NCBI GenBank assembly: GCA_963777735.1
Contig: CAVZRQ010000008.1
Span: 496,001-560,000, forward strand
Reading direction: 5' to 3'
DNA: 64,000 bases
Origin: ZC4RG30 sp963777735
GTDB taxonomy: Bacteria; Pseudomonadota; Gammaproteobacteria; Steroidobacterales; Steroidobacteraceae
Below are positions 57,777-64,000 of the stretch, in pieces. The notes beneath the pieces are model-generated. The model was given only the letters and a program-made list of their open reading frames with translations, searched no databases and was not told where the DNA came from. How positions within the stretch are numbered: the stretch's first letter is position 1; each line of letters starts with the position of its first letter. Made by a program: the position numbers and the translations under genes.

Positions 57777-58766
57777 TCACCCGCGCCCGGTGAAATGATC
57801 GTAGCCGCCCAGGTCGAACTGCACGGGTACGCCGCGCTGCATGACGCGCACGCCTGCCTGCTGCTCCATCACCCCGATCTGCGTTGCCTGGCATTTGACA
57901 TTTGCCAGTCGCGATGCAAGCTCATGCGCGCGAGAAGGCGCAACGGTGAAACATAATTCGTAGTCATCACCGCCCGTCAGCGCCATGTGCGCCGCACCAC
58001 CCGCCAACTGAGCCTGCAGCGGCACTGAGAGGGGCAGCCGCTCCACCTCGATGGCGGCCCCACAGGCGCTGGCATGCGCCAGTTTCCCGGCATCTGCCGC
58101 CAATCCATCGGAGACATCGATGCAGGCGCTGGCAAGTCCACGCAGCGCCAGTCCCAGGGCCACCCGCGGCGTGGGGTACAGGAACCGCTGACGCAGCCAA
58201 TGCTGCTGCTTCTCGTCCAGCCTGGATGCTTCCGCACCCTGCTCCAGCGCGAGACCGGCCGCAGCATCGCCGGGTGTGCCGCTGACATACAGCAGGTCCC
58301 CAGGTTGCGCCGAATTGCGGTGCAGCGCGGTGCCGGCGGGCACAAGACCCAGAGCCTGTACGGTTACCGCGAGTGGACCGGCCGTGGTGTCGCCTCCCAC
58401 CAGCGCGATCCGGTGTTCCTGCGCCAGAGCGAGCATTCCTCCGGCCAGACTTTCCAGGAACTCCGGTCGGGCTTCCGGCATGGTCAGCGACAGCAGAAAC
58501 CACGCCGGCTGCGCGCCCATGGCGGCGAGATCACTGAGATTGACGGCCAGCGCCCGGTGCCCGAGCGAAGCGGGCGAAGTGCCGCGCGGAAAATGCCGGC
58601 CTTCGACCAGGGTATCGAGGGCAGCCACCAGTTGCATGCCCGCCGGCACCTGCAGCAACGCTGCGTCATCGCCGATGCCGAGAACGACATCGCCGCGCTC
58701 GCGCCGGAGTGACTCGGCCGGAGCACGGAAGAATTTTTCTATGAGTTCGAACTCGCCCAGCGCCAT
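57777..58766 (-). CDS. thiL: Thiamine-monophosphate kinase
   Basis: ThiL phosphorylates thiamine monophosphate to the active diphosphate cofactor. The 329-residue AIR-synthase-fold protein has the start GEFELIEKFF, GIGDDAALL (~30-38), the VEGRHFP and LAVNLSDLAAMGA motifs, VGGDTTAGPL and a late SACIDVSDGLAADAGKLA. It follows nusB by 30 bases in the common nusB-thiL order. Confidence 0.95.
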   Translation of the reverse strand: MALGEFELIEKFFRAPAESLRRERGDVVLGIGDDAALLQVPAGMQLVAALDTLVEGRHFPRGTSPASLGHRALAVNLSDLAAMGAQPAWFLLSLTMPEARPEFLESLAGGMLALAQEHRIALVGGDTTAGPLAVTVQALGLVPAGTALHRNSAQPGDLLYVSGTPGDAAAGLALEQGAEASRLDEKQQHWLRQRFLYPTPRVALGLALRGLASACIDVSDGLAADAGKLAHASACGAAIEVERLPLSVPLQAQLAGGAAHMALTGGDDYELCFTVAPSRAHELASRLANVKCQATQIGVMEQQAGVRVMQRGVPVQFDLGGYDHFTGRG

Positions 58767-58796
58767 GTCGATGGAGCCCCTATCGCGTCGGCGCGG

Positions 58797-59237
58797 TCAA
58801 CGCTCGTGGGGGCGCAGCTCACGCGCGGCTTTGTCCATCACGGCGTTGACGAAGTTGTGTCCATCCGTTGCGCCAAAACGCCGGGCGAGCGCCACCGCTT
58901 CGCTGATCACGACGCGATACGGCACTTCGGGATGCCCCCGCAGCTCCTGCAATCCGATGTACAGCGCCGCGTGCTCTACCGGATCGAGTTCGTTTGCCTT
59001 GCGGTCACACCAGCCGGTGAGCTGCGCATCGAGCGCTTCACTGTTCTCGCAGATCTGCTGCACCAGCGCCTGGAAGAACTCGCGGTCAGCGCGGGGAGCC
59101 TCCTCCGACTGTTCGAAATCGCTGATGAGGTCCTGCCATGGGCAGGGATTGAGCTGCCAGCGATACAGGCCCTGCAAGGCAAGCTTGCGCGCCAGCACCC
59201 GCGCCGAATTGCCACGCGGCATGCGTGGAGTGGTCAT
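58797..59237 (-). CDS. nusB: Transcription antitermination factor NusB
   Basis: NusB with NusE (S10) binds boxA RNA and supports antitermination of rRNA operons. The 146-residue helical protein has RVLARKLALQGLYRWQLNPC near the start and the late signatures YRVVISEAVALARRFGATDGHNFVNAVMDKAAREL. The ATG overlaps the ribH stop (ATGA). Confidence 0.96.
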   Translation of the reverse strand: MTTPRMPRGNSARVLARKLALQGLYRWQLNPCPWQDLISDFEQSEEAPRADREFFQALVQQICENSEALDAQLTGWCDRKANELDPVEHAALYIGLQELRGHPEVPYRVVISEAVALARRFGATDGHNFVNAVMDKAARELRPHER

Positions 59238-59746
59238 GGAAGCGAGATCTGGTGCAGCACCAGTACCATTTCCAGCGCCGCATCCATGGCTTCGCCACCC
59301 TTGTCCATGCGGTCCGTGCTGGCGCGCTCCAGCGCCTGCTCGACATTCTCGGTGGTCAACACGCCGAAGATCACGGGCAGGCCGGTGTCGCGGGCCGCAT
59401 CCGCAATGCCGCGGGCTGCCTCCCCGGCCACAAAATCAAAGTGCGCAGTGTCGCCCCGTATGACACAACCCAAAGCCACGATGGCGTCATAGCGACCGGT
59501 CTGGGCCAGCTTGCGGGCCAGCAAGGGAAGTTCGAATGCACCCGGTGCTCGCACCAGCACCAGTTGCGCGGGATCACCGCCCTGCCGAGCCCAGGCCGCA
59601 GCGGCGCCCTCGACCATGCGCTCGACGATATCGGCATTGAAGCGTGCCGCCACCACCGCCACACGCCGACCCTGCGCCGCATTGCCCGTCGCACCTTCGC
59701 GCCGCACCAGCTGCGAAGCGCCATCGATGATCCTGTAGTTGGACAT
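59234..59746 (-). CDS. ribH: 6,7-dimethyl-8-ribityllumazine synthase
   Basis: RibH condenses 5-amino-6-ribitylaminouracil with dihydroxybutanone phosphate to give lumazine. The 170-residue protein has RVAVVAARFNADIVERMVEGA, VRAPGAFELPLLARKLA, ALGCVIRGDTAHFDFVAGEAARG and GVLTTENVEQALERA, all standard. It lies 5 bases after ribBA and overlaps nusB. Confidence 0.97.
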   Translation of the reverse strand: MSNYRIIDGASQLVRREGATGNAAQGRRVAVVAARFNADIVERMVEGAAAAWARQGGDPAQLVLVRAPGAFELPLLARKLAQTGRYDAIVALGCVIRGDTAHFDFVAGEAARGIADAARDTGLPVIFGVLTTENVEQALERASTDRMDKGGEAMDAALEMVLVLHQISLP

Positions 59747-59751
59747 GACCG

Positions 59752-60897
59752 TCAGACGCTTTCGTCGCTGACGTATTCGGCCACTTCCAGATCAAAAGCC
59801 GAAATTCCGTGCAGCTGCTTTGGCGCCGACAGCACCCGGATGCGCCGCAGGCCCAGATCCTTGAGGATCTGCGCGCCTATGCCGTAAGTGCGCAGCACCG
59901 CCTGGGCCTGGTCGGCGGCCGGCGCTGGATCGCGAGGTGTCAGACCCTGAATGGCATCGGCAAGCGATCGAGGTGATTCCTGTTCCCGCAACACGATCAG
60001 GGCACCGCTCGGTTCTGCTGCGATGCGCTTGAGCGCATCACGCAATGCCCACGCCCGCCCTTCGCCGCGTACACCCAGCAGGTCGCGCAGGGTATCGGCC
60101 ACATGCACCCGCACCAGCGGCAGCTGCGCGGCTTCCAGGTTGCCCTTGGTGAGCGCGAGATGCAGATCCCGATGCACATGATCTTCGTAGCAATGCAGTT
60201 GAAATTCGCCGAACTCGGTCTGCACGGTGCGCTGCGCAATCCGCTCGACGGTACGCTCGGTGCGCAGTCGATAGCGGATGAGATCGCGGATAGTGCCCAT
60301 CCGCAAACCGTGGTGACGGGCAAATGTTTCCAGTTGTGGACGCCGGGCCATGGTGCCGTCGTCATTCATGATTTCCACGATCACGGCAGCGGGTTCGCAA
60401 CCGGCCAGCCGCGCGAGATCACAGCCCGCCTCGGTGTGGCCGGCGCGGGTCAGCACTCCACCCGGCTGGGACATGACGGGGAAGATGTGGCCGGGTTGCC
60501 GCAGATGCTCCGGCCGCGCGTCCCTGGCGACGGCAGTGCGCACCGTGTGCGCACGGTCGTACGCCGAGATGCCGGTAGTGATGCCTTCGGCGGCTTCAAT
60601 CGAAATGGTGAAATTCGTGCGCCGTTCGCGGTCGGTGTCGCTGACCATCAGCGGCAGGCGCAGCTGCGTGCACCGTTCGCGGGTCAGGGTCAGGCAGATC
60701 AGGCCGCGACCGAAACGCGCCATGAAGTTGATGTCTTCCGGGCGCACGCGCTCGGCAATCATCAGCAGATCGCCCTCGTTCTCGCGATCTTCATCGTCGA
60801 CGATCACCACCATCTTGCCTGCGGCAAGATCTGCGAGGATGTCCTCGATGCGGTCGAAGGGGCTGCTCTGTTCTACAAGTCGGGGGCCGGCGCTCAT
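59752..60897 (-). CDS. ribBA: 3,4-dihydroxy-2-butanone-4-phosphate synthase fused to a degenerate GTP cyclohydrolase II domain
   Basis: The N-terminal ~200 residues are an intact DHBP synthase: DDEDRENEGDLLMIAE, the catalytic RPEDINFMARFGRGLICL region and HTEAGCDLARLAG. The C-terminal half has the GCH-II fold (FGEFQLHCYEDHVHRDLHLALTKG, LVRVH) but lacks the zinc Cys cluster (CxnCDC is replaced by LLGVRGEGRAWALR) and the QEGRGIGL loop. Only DHBP synthase activity is therefore expected, with a separate RibA elsewhere. TGA-TACAAT, an extended -10, ends six bases before the ATG. Confidence 0.93.
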   Translation of the reverse strand: MSAGPRLVEQSSPFDRIEDILADLAAGKMVVIVDDEDRENEGDLLMIAERVRPEDINFMARFGRGLICLTLTRERCTQLRLPLMVSDTDRERRTNFTISIEAAEGITTGISAYDRAHTVRTAVARDARPEHLRQPGHIFPVMSQPGGVLTRAGHTEAGCDLARLAGCEPAAVIVEIMNDDGTMARRPQLETFARHHGLRMGTIRDLIRYRLRTERTVERIAQRTVQTEFGEFQLHCYEDHVHRDLHLALTKGNLEAAQLPLVRVHVADTLRDLLGVRGEGRAWALRDALKRIAAEPSGALIVLREQESPRSLADAIQGLTPRDPAPAADQAQAVLRTYGIGAQILKDLGLRRIRVLSAPKQLHGISAFDLEVAEYVSDESV

Positions 60898-60903
60898 GCC
60901 GCC

Positions 60904-60912
60904 ATTGTATCA
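60904..60912 (-). promoter_or_regulatory. Extended -10 element abutting the ribBA start
   Basis: Minus-strand TGA-TACAAT (60912-60904) ends six bases before the ribBA ATG at 60897, in the 64-base gap after ribE. A near-perfect extended -10 with no good -35 suggests an internal leaderless promoter. No FMN riboswitch fits in this gap. Confidence 0.5.
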
Positions 60913-60961
60913 GCCCGTGACTTGGGCCACGACCGTCCCTGAGCTGTCGCTGGCAGGCGTT

Positions 60962-61570
60962 TTACGTCCGCAGCGCCAGCAAGCGCTCCAGATAACGCGC
61001 CAGCTGATCCACTTCCAGGTTCAGGCGCTGGCCCGCGGCCAGATTCCGGAAAGTAGTGATCTCCACGGTGTGAGGAATGAGATTCACGCCAAACCGATTC
61101 CCGTCGACTTCATTGACGGTGAGGCTGACGCCATCCAGCGCCACCGAACCTTTCGGGGCGATGTAGCGGGCCAGTGGCTCCGGCACCGCGAATTGCACCC
61201 GCAGCGATCGGGCGTCGGGATGCAGACCGGTCACCACCGCCACACCGTCGATGTGCCCGGACATCAGGTGCCCTCCGAGTGGATCACCGGCCCGCAGGGC
61301 AGGCTCCAGGTTCACTGCCGAACCGGGCACACAGCTGCCCAGAGTCGTCACTGCCAGCGTTTCACGCGAAACGTCTGCAGTGAATCCGCCACCTTCGAAG
61401 GTGATCACCGTCAGACATACGCCATTCACCGCGATGCTTTCTCCCACCGCGAATCGGCCGGGTTCTATCCGGCCGGCCAGCTCGCTGGCGTCTACCGTCA
61501 GGCGCAGATCGCCACCGCGATCTTCCCGCCGCGCAACCCTGCCCTGTGCCTGAACAATTCCCGTAAACAT
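60962..61570 (-). CDS. ribE: Riboflavin synthase (alpha chain)
   Basis: This enzyme dismutates two lumazines into riboflavin and the pyrimidine precursor. The 202-residue protein has the family start MFTGIVQAQGRV and two homologous barrels, each with an active-site stretch: GVCLTVITFEGGGFTADVSRETL in the first and GVSLTVNEVDGNRFGVNLIPHT in the second. GGHLMSGHIDGVA lies at the junction. It starts 3 bases after the ribD stop. Confidence 0.96.
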   Translation of the reverse strand: MFTGIVQAQGRVARREDRGGDLRLTVDASELAGRIEPGRFAVGESIAVNGVCLTVITFEGGGFTADVSRETLAVTTLGSCVPGSAVNLEPALRAGDPLGGHLMSGHIDGVAVVTGLHPDARSLRVQFAVPEPLARYIAPKGSVALDGVSLTVNEVDGNRFGVNLIPHTVEITTFRNLAAGQRLNLEVDQLARYLERLLALRT

Positions 61571-61573
61571 GCT

Positions 61574-62680
61574 TCATCCCACCACTGCTGTAATCCGCAG
61601 ATCATCACCGACACGCTGACAGTCCGTGAACCGCAACGCGGTGCGCTCATCGAGACTTGCCAGTGCCGGTAACGCCAACAAGGGTTTGGCACCAGCACCC
61701 AGCAGGCATGGCGCGAGGTACACCACCAGTTCATCAAACAGCTGCTGGCACACGAATGCCCCGGCGAGCGTTGAGCCGGCCTCTACCCATATTTCATTGG
61801 CACCGCGCTCTGCCAGCAGGCGCAATACCACTTCAAGATCAGGGCGACCTGACTTTCCCGGCACGATGCCGACCTCCGCACCCTGACGCTCCAGCGAGCG
61901 CCTGCGTTCCGGGTGATCCACAGTACCCAGTATCAGCACCCTGCCTTCACGCTGCAGCACCCGCGAATCCGATGGCGTGCGCAGCTGCGAATCCAGCACC
62001 ACCCGCAGTGGCTGCCGGTCGCTTTCACCGATGCGCACATTCAGCGCCGGGTCATCGGCCAGAATGGTGCCGACGCCGGTAAGAACCACAGAACTCATCG
62101 CGCGGCCCTGCTGAACGTCAACCCGCGCAGCCCGCGAAGTGATCCAGCGGCTCTCGCCCGAAGCCAGGGCCGTGTGGCCATCCAGACTCGCCGCAATCTT
62201 CACCCGCACATAGGGAATCCCCTGTCGCATGCGCTTGAGGAACCCGGGATTCAGAGCTTCGGACTCATGCCGCATCAGCCCCGCATCGACATGGATTCCC
62301 GCGGCGCGCAGACGTTCAGCACCCTGCCCGGCAACCCGTGGATTGGGATCATCCAGCGCGTACACCACCCTTGCCACACCGGCATCGATGAGTGCCTGGC
62401 TGCAGGGTGGCGTGCGGCCCTGATGATCACAGGGCTCCAGCGTCACGTAGGCAGTGGCGCCCCGCGCAGCAATTCCAGCCACACTCAGCGCATGCGCCTC
62501 TGCATGTGGACCACCGGCGCGCTGGTGCCAGCCTTCGCCCACCACCTGCCCGGCGTTGACCAGCACGCAACCCACTCGCGGATTCGGATCGGTGGTGAAT
62601 TTGCCGCGCCTGGCCAGCTCGAAGGCCCGCGCCATCGCGCGCTGGTCTGCATCGCTCCAAGGTGCTGCCGCGTCTGTCAT
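61574..62680 (-). CDS. ribD: Bifunctional riboflavin biosynthesis deaminase/reductase
   Basis: RibD deaminates and then reduces the pyrimidine intermediate of riboflavin synthesis. The 368-residue protein has an N-terminal cytidine-deaminase-like zinc site (HAEAHAL at ~50 and PCDHQGRTPPC at ~80) and a C-terminal dihydrofolate-reductase-like domain (VRVKIAASLDGHTALASGESRWIT, GVGTILADDP, EAGSTLAGAF). The ATG overlaps the nrdR stop (ATGA). Confidence 0.96.
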   Translation of the reverse strand: MTDAAAPWSDADQRAMARAFELARRGKFTTDPNPRVGCVLVNAGQVVGEGWHQRAGGPHAEAHALSVAGIAARGATAYVTLEPCDHQGRTPPCSQALIDAGVARVVYALDDPNPRVAGQGAERLRAAGIHVDAGLMRHESEALNPGFLKRMRQGIPYVRVKIAASLDGHTALASGESRWITSRAARVDVQQGRAMSSVVLTGVGTILADDPALNVRIGESDRQPLRVVLDSQLRTPSDSRVLQREGRVLILGTVDHPERRRSLERQGAEVGIVPGKSGRPDLEVVLRLLAERGANEIWVEAGSTLAGAFVCQQLFDELVVYLAPCLLGAGAKPLLALPALASLDERTALRFTDCQRVGDDLRITAVVG

Positions 62681-63204
62681 GATTTCTTGCCCGTCGTTTC
62701 CTGGCCAGCGCCCGGCAACAGCGACAACTGGTCACGATGCGCCGGGCGCCGGCGCCGGTTGCCCATCTGCTCGATCTCGTGGCGGAAGGCATCCACGTCC
62801 TGGAAGCTGCGATACACCGACGCAAAGCGCACAAAGGCGACTTCATCCAGGTGATGCAGCTCTTCCATCACGAGCTCGCCGATCACGCGCGACTGCACTT
62901 CGCGTTCACCCATGCTGCGCAGCTTGTGGCAGATGCGGGTCACCGCTTCATCGATTGCCTCGCGACTGACTGGGCGCTTTTCCAGCGCCTTGACCATGCC
63001 GCTGCGCAACTTCGTCTCGTCGAAAGGCACCCGGCGCTGGTCCGTCTTCACCACCAGCGGCATGAGCAGCTCTGCCGTCTCGAAGGTGGTGAACCGCTCG
63101 CCACAGGACAGGCACTCGCGCCGACGACGGATCTGCGCGCCGGCTCCCGCCAGGCGCGAATCGGTTACCTTGGTTTCTTCATGTCCGCAGAATGGACAGT
63201 GCAT
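62677..63204 (-). CDS. nrdR: Transcriptional repressor NrdR
   Basis: NrdR senses ATP/dATP and represses ribonucleotide reductase genes. The 175-residue protein begins with the zinc ribbon MHCPFCGHEETKV ... CLSCGERFTTFE (about 3-45), then an ATP-cone (VVKTDQRRVPFDETKLRSGMVKALEKRPV). The C-terminal tail (~150-175) is a little longer than usual. It lies between glyA and ribD in a conserved order. Confidence 0.96.
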   Translation of the reverse strand: MHCPFCGHEETKVTDSRLAGAGAQIRRRRECLSCGERFTTFETAELLMPLVVKTDQRRVPFDETKLRSGMVKALEKRPVSREAIDEAVTRICHKLRSMGEREVQSRVIGELVMEELHHLDEVAFVRFASVYRSFQDVDAFRHEIEQMGNRRRRPAHRDQLSLLPGAGQETTGKKS

Positions 63205-63234
63205 GCCAGCTCACGCTTGAAGGCCGGGCGTGCC

Positions 63235-64000
63235 TCATTTGCCGTAAACGGGGAACCTGCGGCACAGCGCCGATACATCGCCACGCACCCGCGTCACCAC
63301 ATCGGGCGCGCCGTTGGCGTCGATGATGTCGGCGATCCATCCGGCGACCTGCGTCATCTCGGCTTCCTTGAAGCCGCGCGTGGTCGACGCCGGCGAACCG
63401 ATGCGCAGACCGCTGGTCACCATCGGTGGCCGCGGATCATTGGGCACAGCGTTCTTGTTGACCGTGATGTGCGCCTGCCCAAGTGCAGCATCGGCTTCCT
63501 TGCCGTTCATGCTCTTGTCCGAGAGGTCGAGCAGGAACAGGTGATTGTCCGTGCCGCCCGAGACGACCTTGTAGCCGCGCCGCTGGAAAGTGCCGGCCAT
63601 GGCGCGCGCATTGGCGAGCACCTGCTGCTGGTAATCCTTGAACTCGGGCTGCAACGCTTCCTGGAAAGCCACCGCCTTGGCGGCGATGACGTGCATCAAC
63701 GGTCCACCCTGCGTGCCGGGGAACACCAGCGAATTGAGCTTCTTCGTGATCTCGTCGTTGGCGCGCGCCAGGATGATGCCACCACGCGGGCCACGCAGCG
63801 TCTTGTGCGTGGTGCTGGTGACGACATCGGCGTAAGGCAGCGGGTTCGGTGAAAGACCGGTGGCAACCAGACCGGCCACATGCGCCATATCCACCACGAG
63901 GAATGCACCCACCTGATCCGCCACCCGCCGGAAGCGCGCCAGATCCAGATGCCGCGAATAGGCGGAAAAACCCGCCACGATCATCTTCGGCTTCTCGGCC
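63235..64000 (-). CDS. glyA: Serine hydroxymethyltransferase (5' part outside the window)
   Basis: GlyA interconverts serine and glycine with tetrahydrofolate, the main one-carbon source. The window holds the C-terminal ~254 residues; the frame is open to base 64000. Visible are PKMIVAGFSAYSR, the region VDMAHVAGLVATG, the PLP-lysine segment TSTTHKTLRGPRGG and the SGLRIGSPASTTRGF motif. nrdR follows after 30 bases. Confidence 0.97.
   Translation of the reverse strand, partial: AEKPKMIVAGFSAYSRHLDLARFRRVADQVGAFLVVDMAHVAGLVATGLSPNPLPYADVVTSTTHKTLRGPRGGIILARANDEITKKLNSLVFPGTQGGPLMHVIAAKAVAFQEALQPEFKDYQQQVLANARAMAGTFQRRGYKVVSGGTDNHLFLLDLSDKSMNGKEADAALGQAHITVNKNAVPNDPRPPMVTSGLRIGSPASTTRGFKEAEMTQVAGWIADIIDANGAPDVVTRVRGDVSALCRRFPVYGK

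Noticed and set aside
60898..60961. FMN riboswitch upstream of ribBA
   Set aside because: The gap is only 64 bases and none of the conserved RFN-element segments is present.

Overview
The window is one GC-rich stretch of chromosome, densely coded, with no insertion sequence, prophage, CRISPR array or gap above 300 bases. Gene content and order (tig-clpP-clpX-lon-ppiD beside fabI; asd-fimV-truA-accD-folC-dedD-cvpA-purF; xseB-ispA-dxs; thiL-nusB-ribH-ribBA-ribE-ribD-nrdR-glyA; FimV and a FimX-like protein; EF-P with EpmA and EpmB) point to a gammaproteobacterium. It is probably outside Enterobacterales and perhaps near the Xanthomonadales/Nevskiales/Steroidobacterales group. That placement is inferred from gene content, not from a phylogeny.

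Layout. 1-10300: fabI faces the protein quality-control block (tig, clpP, clpX, a phosphopantetheinyl transferase, lon, ppiD), with six tRNA genes in two clusters. 10400-16700: a four-gene operon encodes an SQR-like sulfide:quinone oxidoreductase, a small DUF2892 membrane protein, an RND adaptor lipoprotein and an RND pump. It is divergent from an ArsR-family regulator whose cysteine spacing matches the persulfide sensors SqrR and BigR. 16700-21350: tRNA-Pro, folD, cysS, gltX, lpxH. 21270-28130: an oligopeptide ABC transporter, miaE and a receiver-Ser/Thr kinase. 28150-39840: purF back to asd, aroC and prmB. 39840-46170: a SCO1-like protein, psd, the complete EF-P modification set and a FimX-like protein. 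46130-53720: parC, parE, xseB, ispA, dxs and a small membrane protein. 53730-57700: a BtuFCD/FecBCD-type importer downstream of a kinase with a cyclic-nucleotide-binding domain. 57780-64000: thiL, nusB, riboflavin genes, nrdR and the 3' part of glyA.

Three patterns stand out. First, the sulfide-oxidation/RND operon with its SqrR/BigR-type regulator is the best candidate for an under-described system. Second, at least nine start codons (bigR-like, gltX, lpxH, cysS, dedD-like, SCO, xseB, dxs, ribBA) have a -10-like hexamer ending 6-7 bases upstream, the geometry of leaderless transcription. Third, five genes (lon, the RND pump, SQR, folD, asd) carry six apparent frameshifts. All six fit a single extra base, and asd and folD are normally essential, so insertion errors in the assembly are the likeliest cause.

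Genes work together mainly as housekeeping units: proteolysis, DNA topology, isoprenoid, riboflavin and thiamine synthesis, EF-P lysylation, lipid synthesis and type IV pilus control (FimV, FimX).
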